The translations under genes were made by a program, and so were the position numbers. Below the pieces are notes generated by a model. That model searched no databases. It saw only the letters and a program-made list of their open reading frames with translations, and was not told where the DNA came from. From positions 1 through 32,105 of IMG/VR virus record IMGVR_UViG_3300017773_000073: a DNA stretch of 32,105 bases; one strand, written 5' to 3'. Origin of the DNA: a virus. This document shows positions 1 through 7,245 of the stretch, piece after piece (positions within the stretch are counted from its first letter, which is position 1; each line of letters opens with the position of its first letter).

Positions 1-12
1 AAAAAAATTATC

Positions 13-18
13 TACAAT
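13..18 (+). promoter_or_regulatory. Possible -10 element for the riboswitch transcript
   Basis: TACAAT at 13-18 matches the bacterial -10 consensus at five of six bases and would start transcription near 24-26, which is where the aptamer P1 stem begins. The matching -35 would fall just past the scaffold stop codon, across the contig join, and no good TTGACA is seen there. The promoter is therefore inferred from spacing and remains uncertain. Confidence 0.4.
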
Positions 19-23
19 ACACA

Positions 24-97
24 TCCGTTCAGCCATATAGGTCGGAAGTAGGCATTTTGCCGAAGGAACGCATCTTAATCTAATAGAGAGGTGCGTT
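24..97 (+). promoter_or_regulatory. Glutamine riboswitch (glnA / Downstream-peptide class) with expression platform
   Basis: The aptamer shows the hallmarks of this class. P1 pairs CGTTC (26-30) with GAACG (66-70). P2 is a short GCC/GGT stem (32-34 with 40-42). The conserved CGGAAGTAGGC block is at 43-53. P3 pairs GGC (51-53) with GCC (59-61), followed by GAAGGAACGC. These RNAs bind L-glutamine and are known from cyanobacteria and marine metagenomes, often upstream of short peptides. An alternative hairpin is visible: 67-76 can pair with 88-97 (10 bp, two G-U pairs, loop 77-87), covering the GAGG ribosome binding site. It shares 67-70 with P1, so the two folds exclude each other. This predicts that glutamine switches translation of the 98-199 peptide on. 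A P2-loop pseudoknot, as in some members, was not evident. Confidence 0.88.
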
Positions 98-199
98 ATG
101 ACTGTATGTTATAGAGGTGTACGTGTACAAAAAGCTAGAAAGACTGTAAAAAAAATAAACAGTAATCTAGTATATCGTGGAATCAATCACGTTAAATAA
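98..199 (+). CDS. 33-residue basic YRG-repeat peptide under riboswitch control
   Basis: ATG 98 follows GAGAGG (86-91) by six bases; TAA ends at 199. The product is lysine/arginine rich and has two copies of a YRG motif, CYRGVRV near residue 4 and VYRGINH near residue 25. Paired YRG halves recall the small cyanobacterial DUF4278 proteins, and short peptides are the typical targets of Downstream-peptide riboswitches. No catalytic residues, signal peptide or membrane segment is visible. It sits alone between the riboswitch and an intrinsic terminator, so it is probably its own transcription unit. The function is unknown; a small inhibitor or adaptor of a host nitrogen-metabolism protein, by analogy with cyanobacterial glutamine synthetase inactivating factors, is speculation. 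Confidence 0.8.
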   Translation: MTVCYRGVRVQKARKTVKKINSNLVYRGINHVK

Positions 200-216
200 G
201 TTTATTTCTCCAGGTT

Positions 217-241
217 ATGCCCTGTAACAAGGGCATTTTTT
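217..241 (+). terminator. Intrinsic terminator after the YRG peptide
   Basis: A perfect 7-bp GC-rich stem pairs ATGCCCT (217-223) with AGGGCAT (230-236) around a six-base loop, and a T run follows (236-241). It lies 17 bases after the peptide stop and before the capsid promoter, so it isolates the riboswitch-peptide unit from the capsid gene. Confidence 0.9.
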
Positions 242-265
242 ATACTTAAAGTATTACTTGAAGTG

Positions 266-293
266 TTGACTTTAACTAGATATAGTCCATAAT
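266..293 (+). promoter_or_regulatory. Sigma70-type promoter of the capsid gene
   Basis: TTGACT (266-271) and CATAAT (288-293) each match consensus at five of six bases and are separated by 16 bases. The predicted start lies near base 300. It follows a terminator and precedes the major capsid gene by about 130 bases, as expected for a strong late promoter read by host-type RNA polymerase. No phage RNA polymerase gene is present in the genome. Confidence 0.65.
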
Positions 294-300
294 ATAAATA

Positions 301-338
301 CATTCCCAGATACCTATGTAAATAGCCTGTATGGAATG
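301..338 (+). other. Hairpin at the predicted 5' end of the capsid mRNA
   Basis: CATTCC (301-306) pairs with GGAATG (333-338), ATAC (310-313) with GTAT (329-332), and CTAT (314-317) with ATAG (322-325), closing on a GTAA loop. This gives 14 pairs with one three-base bulge on each side. It starts at the predicted transcription start, where hairpins often protect phage mRNA from decay. The rest of the 229-base gap (339-428) shows only the ribosome binding site GAGG at 417-420. Confidence 0.55.
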
Positions 339-428
339 ATTAGAGCAATTTTAATCGACCCATATTTGGATACTCGAAGCGAATAGCAAAACCTATTTTC
401 TTTAACTATTTTACATGAGGTACTCACA

Positions 429-1271
429 ATGAGTAAAAATCTCTCTCCTGTAGCTGTTACTGAGTTTGACAGCTTAGTCCACCAGGTTTATCAATCTAGT
501 GGCAAATTAGAAGGTTGCTACAAATTACGTGCTGGTATAACTGGTGACACTTACAAGTTCCGCACAATGGGTAAAGGGTTAGCAAACCAAAAAGCATCAC
601 AAGCTGATGTTACACCAATGGATGTTACTCACAGCCTAGTTTCTTGTACTCTTGAAAACTGGAACGCACCAGAGTATTCAGACATTTTTGATCAAGCAGA
701 AGTAAATTTTGATGAAAAAGCTGAATTAGCACAATCTATTGCTAATGCTCTAGGTCGCAGAAAAGACCAACTTATCATCGATGCACTTGATGCGGCACAT
801 ACTGCTGGCGGTTTAGCTGGTGATATAGCTGATGGTGGTGCGGCATTAACATTAGCACAAATGCTTTTAGCAAAAGAAGCATTAGACGCTAACGAAGTGC
901 CAGATGAAGGTCGTGTTTTCTTATGCCCACATCAATCATTATCAACAATGTTAGCTGAAACTAAAGTTTCATCGGCTGATTTTCATAACATCAAAGCATT
1001 AGTACATGGTGAAGTTGACACTTTCTTAGGTTTCCAATTCAAGTTTATTGGAACTCGCACAGAAGGTGGATTGAACTCTCCATCTGCAAATCACTTTGAT
1101 TGTTTTGCATATCATAAAGATGCTGTAGGTATGGCTGTAGGTATTGACCAGAAAACTGAAATCAACTATGTACCAGAAAAAACATCTTTCTTGGTAAATG
1201 GTATGATGAAAGCTGGTGCAGTAGCTATCGACAAAACTGGTATCGTAGCATTAACAGTTGACGAGTCTTAA
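429..1271 (+). CDS. Major capsid protein
   Basis: This 280-residue protein matches the shorter capsid proteins seen in many marine podoviruses (HK97-like fold, Phage_capsid_2-like). It starts SKNLSPVAVTEF, has a KLRAGITGDTYKFRTMG segment near residue 33, and a typical DKTGIVAL end. It builds the icosahedral shell, which forms around the scaffold encoded at 31222-31974. ATG 429 is preceded by GAGG eight bases away. It has a dedicated promoter and a structured leader, and the decoration-like gene follows, as usual for capsid operons. The length is short for T7 gp10 but normal for this family. The identity rests on family resemblance and on position between scaffold and tail genes. Confidence 0.88.
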   Translation: MSKNLSPVAVTEFDSLVHQVYQSSGKLEGCYKLRAGITGDTYKFRTMGKGLANQKASQADVTPMDVTHSLVSCTLENWNAPEYSDIFDQAEVNFDEKAELAQSIANALGRRKDQLIIDALDAAHTAGGLAGDIADGGAALTLAQMLLAKEALDANEVPDEGRVFLCPHQSLSTMLAETKVSSADFHNIKALVHGEVDTFLGFQFKFIGTRTEGGLNSPSANHFDCFAYHKDAVGMAVGIDQKTEINYVPEKTSFLVNGMMKAGAVAIDKTGIVALTVDES

Positions 1272-1315
1272 TAGTTAGCTAAACATTAATATTTTTTTAA
1301 TTGAGGTAATTAAAA

Positions 1316-1585
1316 ATGGCGTATGATAAATCGAAATGGGCGAGAGGTACTAGCCACGCTAATAGCGACATACCTACACTTTGGTGCTACAGCACTACAG
1401 ATGCAGAGTCAGATATAGAAGGTTCTGGCTACTTCAATTCTGTTGCTGACCAAGTAGTTGTAGGTGACCGCATTTTAATTCATGTTGATTCTGATGGTAG
1501 TGATACTTCGGAGTTTACTTGGGTTACTGCAAATGATGGTACTACTGTTACTATTCAAGGCTTAACTGCTTTAGCCGCAGACTAA
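1316..1585 (+). CDS. Probable capsid decoration or head-stabilising protein
   Basis: The 89-residue product resembles small phage proteins found just after the capsid gene. It has a short N-terminal segment, then a PTLWCYSTTDA stretch, a GYFNSVADQVVVGDRI core and a small beta domain ending in VTIQGL. Family members are thought to sit on the outside of the shell, sometimes as the base of a head fibre. A good ribosome binding site (GAGG at 1302-1305) precedes ATG 1316. There is no signal peptide or membrane segment. The assignment comes from position and the GYFN...VGD pattern; the exact role is not proven by the sequence. Confidence 0.6.
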   Translation: MAYDKSKWARGTSHANSDIPTLWCYSTTDAESDIEGSGYFNSVADQVVVGDRILIHVDSDGSDTSEFTWVTANDGTTVTIQGLTALAAD

Positions 1586-1608
1586 TTCTTAGCTCTCCGC
1601 TTGGAATA

Positions 1609-1643
1609 GGGGATGCACTTATACACCGCATAGGTGTGTCCCC
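1609..1643 (+). other. Intercistronic RNA hairpin
   Basis: GGGGATGCAC (1609-1618) pairs with GTGTGTCCCC (1634-1643) over ten positions, two of them G-U, around a 15-base loop. An inner hairpin of ACACC (1623-1627) with GGTGT (1633-1637) could compete. No T run follows, so it is not a classical terminator. It could limit read-through or be an RNase processing site separating the abundant head mRNA from the tail mRNA. Confidence 0.5.
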
Positions 1644-1664
1644 AACTTATAAAAGGATTACTGA

Positions 1665-2213
1665 ATGGCGACTAAGTTTGATATTGTTTCGCAAGCATTA
1701 TTATTAATAGGTGAATCGCCTATTTCTTCTTTTAGTGAAGGTGTAGCTGGATTAGTAGCATCAAATTTGTATGACACAACTAGGGATGCGTTTCTTACAT
1801 CTACTAGGTGGCGTTTTGCTGTCGGCAAACAAGCACTAAACAGACTAACTGACACACCACTAAACGAATACAACTATGCTTTCCAATTGCCTAGCAACTA
1901 TCTAATGGCTATAGGCACATATCCAGTAAGCAGATATGAGATATACGAAGATAAACTTTACACTAATAACAATACTGTAGAGTTAGATTATATCTTTAGA
2001 CCAGATGAAACAGCTTTCCCAGCATATTTTGTAGAAGCATTATCTGCACACTTAGCAGAAAGATTTTCTATACCTATTACGAATAACCAAACAATGCGTG
2101 AAGCCATGAAGTCATTGGCTGTAGATACCTACAAAAAAGCGGCATTTGTTGATGCACAAGGCAGAAGGATACAAGCTATAAAGCACAGACCTTATATTGC
2201 TGTAAGGGGTTAG
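1665..2213 (+). CDS. Tail tubular protein A (T7 gp11-like adaptor)
   Basis: This 182-residue protein has the pattern of podovirus tubular tail A proteins: an N-terminal DIVSQALLLIGE helix, an AFLTSTRWRFA segment near residue 42, then YAFQLPSNYL. It forms the ring joining the portal to the nozzle. It starts at ATG 1665 after AAGGA and ends one base before the tail tubular B gene, which fits their obligate partnership. Length matches the family (about 180-200). Confidence 0.85.
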   Translation: MATKFDIVSQALLLIGESPISSFSEGVAGLVASNLYDTTRDAFLTSTRWRFAVGKQALNRLTDTPLNEYNYAFQLPSNYLMAIGTYPVSRYEIYEDKLYTNNNTVELDYIFRPDETAFPAYFVEALSAHLAERFSIPITNNQTMREAMKSLAVDTYKKAAFVDAQGRRIQAIKHRPYIAVRG

Positions 2214-2214
2214 A

Positions 2215-4422
2215 ATGGCTAAGACCTATGCGTTGCAGTCTAGTTTTAACAAAGGTGTATTGGATAAGACCATGCGAGCACGTATGGACACTGAGCAATA
2301 CTTTCAAGGCGTAGAACAAGCAGACAACATATCTTTTATTCCACAAGGTGGTGCACGTAGACGACCAGGCACAGAGTATATTGCTACACTGACTGGTGAA
2401 TCACGTATTATTCCTTTGGTAATGAGTAATACACAAAGGTACATCCTAGCATTTTCTAATAATCAGCTAAAAGTATTTCGTGCAGACACCAATTTATTAA
2501 TAGATACAATAACTACTTCATATACTACAGCACAATTATTTGAGTTAGATTTTGCACAATCTGGCGATGATATGCTTATAGTACACGAAGATCACGTACC
2601 TAGAATAATATCAAGAGATGCACCTACAGCAACAATCAATAACACAGCACAGCAAAGTAATGTAACAGTAACAAGCCTAACTGGTACTTTAGTTGTTGGT
2701 ATGGTTATGACTGGCACAGGTATAGCTGACAACATAAAAATATCCAATTTAGATTCAACTACACAGTTTGATTTAGATACAGATTTAGGTGCATCAAAAA
2801 ATGGTGTAGCAGTTACATTTGAACAATTTAAAGTTACAGATGTTACATTTGTAGATCAGCCTACATTTGATTTCAATGATGCCCTGTCAACATCACCAAC
2901 TAGCGAAATACAAACTATTACATTTGGAAGTATGACAACAAGTGCTGGTTACAAACTAAATTTAGAAGGTTTAGATACAGACACATTATCGTATGCAGAC
3001 ACTGCATCACACGCAACAGAAATACAAGATGCACTCCATGCTTTATTTAATACACCAGATACAGGTATAACAGTTGCTAAAACAGGCACTAATGAATTCA
3101 CTGTTACATTTGCTAATTCTGCCGCAAAGAACTGGCGTGATCTAAATGGTCGTAGAATTGATGGTGGTAGTGCAACTATAACTGCCGCACAAACACAAGA
3201 GGGTGTATCAAGAATAGAAGATGTTTGGTCATCTGATCGTGGTTATCCTAAAACTTGTACATTCCATGAAGGCAGATTATGGTTTGGTGGAAGTAAAAGT
3301 ATGCCATCAACAGTATTTGGTTCGTATGTCAATTCGTTTTTTAACTTTGGTTTTGGCAAAGGTAGAGACGATGAAGGTATAATGTACCAACTACAAACAG
3401 ACCAAAACAATAAAATACAAGCTATATATTCTGCTAGAACATTACAAGTGTTTACTGCTGGTGGTGAGTTTGTTACCTATCAAAGTGAGTTTGATCCTAT
3501 TACACCAGCTAACATTAGGATAATGAATCATACTCGATATGGTGCAAGTGCTGTCAAACCTACAGATATAGAGGGTTCTGTTACCTACGTACAGCGTACA
3601 GGTAAGGCTATAAGAGAAATGGTATCTGAGCCAGGACAAGGTTATCAAGCACCATCTATATCTTATCTAGCACCTAGCCTAATATCTAACCCAGTAGAAT
3701 TAGACAGCGTAAGAGGTACAGCTAGTGACGATGCTAACTATATTCTTGTAGTAAATGGTGATGGGAATATTGCTGTATTTAATACATTGAAAGAACAACA
3801 AGTAGCCGCATGGTCTTTATGGTCCACAGATGGTGACTACACAAGTATAGCGGTAGCATTCGATGATATATACGTTGCAGTAAAAAGATCGATAAGTGGT
3901 TCAGACGTTTATTACTTAGAAAAATTTAATTCTAGCTACCATATGGATTCGACTAAAAGACAAACAAGTGTATCAAGTGCTACAGTAGGTAGTCTAAATC
4001 ATTTGGAAGGCAAAGAAGTACAAGTAAAAGCTGACGATGCAGTGTTGTTAAATAGAACAGTTAGTAGTAATGCTATAACTTGTGAGCGATCTGTGACAAA
4101 CGTAGAAGTTGGTCTACCATTTACAGTGACATTGAAAACAATGCCAGCAGTACAGCAAACGCAAGCTGGATTTAATTTAGACCAAGAACTACGAATTAGT
4201 AAATGCACAGTTGAACTTGCTGATTCTTTAGGTGTTATAATTAATGGAACAAGATTACCAGACAGACAGCTTGGTGATCCTGTTGGCACACCTACTACAG
4301 CGTTTACAGGTAAAAAGAACACACCATTATTAGGATGGGATAAAACACAACAAATAACAGTAACTCATACTGACCCAGTTGGTATGACATTGTTAGGATT
4401 ACAACTAGAGGTAAATTCATAA
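2215..4422 (+). CDS. Tail tubular protein B (T7 gp12-like nozzle)
   Basis: The 735-residue protein begins with the classic nozzle signature: QSSFNKGVLD, then an ISFIPQGGARRRPGTEYIA block near residue 40. The middle is beta-rich (beta-propeller-like in homologues) and includes VWSSDRGYPKTCTFHEGRLWFGG, a typical stretch of this family, near residue 336. It forms the tail nozzle. It starts one base after the tail A stop, and its TAATG junction overlaps the next start, showing translational coupling. Somewhat shorter than T7 gp12 (794 residues). Confidence 0.9.
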   Translation: MAKTYALQSSFNKGVLDKTMRARMDTEQYFQGVEQADNISFIPQGGARRRPGTEYIATLTGESRIIPLVMSNTQRYILAFSNNQLKVFRADTNLLIDTITTSYTTAQLFELDFAQSGDDMLIVHEDHVPRIISRDAPTATINNTAQQSNVTVTSLTGTLVVGMVMTGTGIADNIKISNLDSTTQFDLDTDLGASKNGVAVTFEQFKVTDVTFVDQPTFDFNDALSTSPTSEIQTITFGSMTTSAGYKLNLEGLDTDTLSYADTASHATEIQDALHALFNTPDTGITVAKTGTNEFTVTFANSAAKNWRDLNGRRIDGGSATITAAQTQEGVSRIEDVWSSDRGYPKTCTFHEGRLWFGGSKSMPSTVFGSYVNSFFNFGFGKGRDDEGIMYQLQTDQNNKIQAIYSARTLQVFTAGGEFVTYQSEFDPITPANIRIMNHTRYGASAVKPTDIEGSVTYVQRTGKAIREMVSEPGQGYQAPSISYLAPSLISNPVELDSVRGTASDDANYILVVNGDGNIAVFNTLKEQQVAAWSLWSTDGDYTSIAVAFDDIYVAVKRSISGSDVYYLEKFNSSYHMDSTKRQTSVSSATVGSLNHLEGKEVQVKADDAVLLNRTVSSNAITCERSVTNVEVGLPFTVTLKTMPAVQQTQAGFNLDQELRISKCTVELADSLGVIINGTRLPDRQLGDPVGTPTTAFTGKKNTPLLGWDKTQQITVTHTDPVGMTLLGLQLEVNS

Positions 4423-4829
4423 TGGCACAGTTAGCTATAATTGGCACAGCTATGAGTATGAGCCAACAAAGAAGGGCATACAAAGCAGAAGCTAGAGCTA
4501 TACAAAACCAAGCATCAAGAGAAGCTGAACAAGCTAAAATTACAGCAAATGAAAGAAAACTTGAAAGACTTGAATTAATTAATGATGCTTTATCAACAAC
4601 AATAGCTGGTAGTGGTGCATCTGGTGCTGGTCTTGGTGGCAGTACATATAACATTATTAAAAGTGATATCGAATCATATGGAAAAGAACAAGAGCGTGAT
4701 GATATGTCAACAAGAATACAAATAGGTGGAATCAAACAAAGTGCAGAAAATAGAGCACAAGCGGCAAGATACGCTGGTAGAATTGGTATGGCTACAACTC
4801 TTGTAAGCACTGCGGCTGGACTTTCATAA
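4422..4829 (+). CDS. Internal virion protein (T7 gp14-like)
   Basis: The 135-residue product is alanine-rich and helical. It has a heptad-like basic region at about 18-55 (many EAEQAKITAN-type repeats), a glycine-rich GSGASGAGLGGST stretch near residue 63, and a C-terminal AARYAGRIGMATTLVSTAAGL helix that could enter membrane. This is the layout of T7 gp14-type proteins, which are ejected first and form the outer-membrane part of the DNA channel. The place between nozzle and the two large internal proteins supports the call. T7 gp14 is larger (196 residues). Confidence 0.72.
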   Translation: MAQLAIIGTAMSMSQQRRAYKAEARAIQNQASREAEQAKITANERKLERLELINDALSTTIAGSGASGAGLGGSTYNIIKSDIESYGKEQERDDMSTRIQIGGIKQSAENRAQAARYAGRIGMATTLVSTAAGLS

Positions 4830-4839
4830 GGATTACATA

Positions 4840-7245
4840 ATGGCAACAAAAAGGTATCAAAGAAGATTTGGAAATTTGCCTAGAATGGTTACAGATCAAG
4901 GTGAAGTAGAATCTGCACGTAGAGTTAGTAGTGCATTAAATAATTTTACGTCTGTTGCTAGTGGTCTAGCTTTAAATGAAATAAATAAACTGCAAACAAA
5001 AAAAGGTAGAGAAGATGCCGCAGAATATGATCCAACAGGCGGTGCACCAGAATTACGAGAAGGTAATTTTTTTACGAGTAAAGCAGATGAAACGTACAAC
5101 AGACAAGTATTAGAAGCACATAATCTTTACATACAAAATCAAATAAGTGCTGATCTTAAAAACTTTCAAACACAATATGCAAACAATCCATCTGGCTATC
5201 AAACAGCAGTAAATCAATATTTGCAAACAACCAGTAATAATATCGATCCATCACTAGCTAATAAAATTCTACCTAAATACCAAGCACTAACAGATGCAAC
5301 CTACGATAGTATTAAATTTATTCATCAACAAAAAAATATAGAATTTGGAAAACAACAACAAAAAGCTCACGTTACCAACGAATTAGATGATTTAATAAAA
5401 AGTATTATTTCTACACAACCACCAGTTATAGAGCCTGGTGATGACGAAAAAACAATACAAGAAAAAACAAGTAAGTATCAAAATGATTTATCTGTGGCAC
5501 TCGGTAATGCACAACAGTTTTTAATTGATATAAGTCAAAGTTCATTTTTAACAACAGAAGAAGTACAAGCTATACAAAAAGCTGGAACACAAGGTATTTA
5601 CGAAGCAGAGGTAACAAATTTTTTAAACAAACAAGACCCAATAGATGCAATAGCAGATATTGAAAATTCATTACGTAATTTATACCCAGACATATATGAA
5701 AAAGATGAATGGGATGCGTTTATAAAGTCTGCAATTTCTTTGCAGAATACTAGAAATTCTTCGCAAACCAAAATAGAAGCTGATCGACAAAAAGAATTTA
5801 AAGATGTTGTTGATTTAATGGATATTTCTATTAATAGATTTGACCACACTACTACAGAAGAAGAAATTGTAGAAATGCAAAAATCTATCAATCAGCTTAG
5901 ACTGCAAGAATATGATGGCTGGGCTGATAAACAAAAAGCACTAGACAATAAAATTAAATCTATTGGTGTTGATAACCAAGCGTATAGTGAGTTATACGCA
6001 ACATTAGATAGTAACGCACCTTTTTATGGAAACATCAATGATGCACAGTTTACTAAGATTACTGATAGATACTTTGACGATATAAAAGACAATCCTAATA
6101 AATTAGATATTCAACTTAAGTTTATAGAAACTATAAACCAAGTACCTAATAGAATTGTTAATGAAGCAAAAAAAGGTCTGTTAGTAGATGACCCAACTAT
6201 TTTATTAGAATCTGCAAATACTGTAATGATGGTACAACAAACATCAGCAAACAGAAGAATAAAATTACCATTCGATGATTCTGATGTTGCATTTGCCCAG
6301 CATATTGTAGATGGTTTAGATTTAGGTCTAACTGCTAAAGAATCAATAGAAAAAGCACAATCAATAGTTAGCCCAACTAATTCTGCTGTATTAGATGCAA
6401 GAAAAAGAAAATTCGCAGACAAATATGGTAATGATGAAAAAGCCATTGAAAAATTTATAGGAAAAGCAAAAGGTATATATAGGTTTGCATCTGCTGACAA
6501 TCAAAATGATATTGTTATGGCAGAGGTTGGAGAAGATTACCAAAGACTTACTGAAAGATTTGTTATGTTAGGTCTTGATCCAGAAGATGCAGAAAAAAAA
6601 GCAAAGACACAAATAAAAGATATGTGGGGTAAAAGTATTGTTGGTAATGTAATGATGCGTATGCCACCAGAAAACATATACACTATTGATGGAAATAAAG
6701 AGTTAAGTGATCGAGATGATACATGGATACAAGAACAACTACTAGAAGATACACAAGGTCTAGGAATGACAGATGTATTTTTGTTTGCAGATGAAAGGAC
6801 ACTTAGAGAAGATTTACCATCATATGTAGTTTATGGTATGACAGAAAATGGTATACAAGTATTACCGCAAAGATACAGACCAGACACAGAAAAAGAAATA
6901 GCACGAAGAACAATACTTGGTTACAAAAAAGGTGCAGAGGACTTTTTAAGCGAGGTAGGCACAGAAAAAGTGCCAGTAACAAGAGAAAGTATTAGAACAG
7001 GAATACCAATCACAACAATGCAAGAGCAACCCGATCCAGATTTTGTTGAGCCAGAAACAATGCCAGGCGTAGCAACACCATTAGAATTTCCGTTTGAAGT
7101 ACCAGAAAGATTCGCTAATTTAGAAGATGGGCTATATCAAGATGAGCGTGGCACTTACTATGTTATCCAAAGTGGCAGAATGTTTGTTGACCCAGATTAT
7201 AAAGCTAGTTCACAACCTGGCGGTCGTAGAAGGGAAAGACGTTAA
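4840..7245 (+). CDS. Large internal virion protein (T7 gp15-like)
   Basis: This 801-residue protein is mostly helical and charged, with long asparagine/glutamine/lysine-rich stretches and no signal peptide. It begins TKRYQRRFGNLPRM and ends in a very basic GGRRRERR tail. By position (second of three internal proteins) and size it corresponds to T7 gp15, which assembles in the periplasm during genome ejection. Residues 690-760 hold a proline/glutamate-rich linker. No enzyme motif is seen. The stop overlaps the next start (TAATGG). The call depends on context more than on sequence identity. Confidence 0.68.
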   Translation: MATKRYQRRFGNLPRMVTDQGEVESARRVSSALNNFTSVASGLALNEINKLQTKKGREDAAEYDPTGGAPELREGNFFTSKADETYNRQVLEAHNLYIQNQISADLKNFQTQYANNPSGYQTAVNQYLQTTSNNIDPSLANKILPKYQALTDATYDSIKFIHQQKNIEFGKQQQKAHVTNELDDLIKSIISTQPPVIEPGDDEKTIQEKTSKYQNDLSVALGNAQQFLIDISQSSFLTTEEVQAIQKAGTQGIYEAEVTNFLNKQDPIDAIADIENSLRNLYPDIYEKDEWDAFIKSAISLQNTRNSSQTKIEADRQKEFKDVVDLMDISINRFDHTTTEEEIVEMQKSINQLRLQEYDGWADKQKALDNKIKSIGVDNQAYSELYATLDSNAPFYGNINDAQFTKITDRYFDDIKDNPNKLDIQLKFIETINQVPNRIVNEAKKGLLVDDPTILLESANTVMMVQQTSANRRIKLPFDDSDVAFAQHIVDGLDLGLTAKESIEKAQSIVSPTNSAVLDARKRKFADKYGNDEKAIEKFIGKAKGIYRFASADNQNDIVMAEVGEDYQRLTERFVMLGLDPEDAEKKAKTQIKDMWGKSIVGNVMMRMPPENIYTIDGNKELSDRDDTWIQEQLLEDTQGLGMTDVFLFADERTLREDLPSYVVYGMTENGIQVLPQRYRPDTEKEIARRTILGYKKGAEDFLSEVGTEKVPVTRESIRTGIPITTMQEQPDPDFVEPETMPGVATPLEFPFEVPERFANLEDGLYQDERGTYYVIQSGRMFVDPDYKASSQPGGRRRERR

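Larger units (their letters stand above)
1..123. repeat. Terminal direct repeat, left copy
   Basis: Bases 1-123 are identical to 31983-32105 when compared base by base. Such a repeat at both ends of a contig usually means that a circular or circularly permuted genome was assembled with an overlap. A true short terminal repeat of the virion DNA is possible but less likely, because the repeat cuts through a riboswitch-controlled gene. The unique genome length is then 31,982 bp. Confidence 0.95.

Noticed and set aside
24-97. Other riboswitch or small-RNA classes for the same hairpins
   Set aside because: The exact CGGAAGTAGGC...GCCGAAGGAACGC blocks with flanking CGTTC/GAACG are specific to the glutamine class; no other class I know shares them.
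1271-1316. Terminator between capsid and decoration genes
   Set aside because: There is a T run near 1291-1297 but no stem of useful strength before it.
4304-4849. 181-codon open frame on the minus strand
   Set aside because: It lies wholly antisense to the tail tubular B and gp14-like genes, has no recognisable motif, and is the kind of open shadow expected opposite AT-rich, helix-rich genes.
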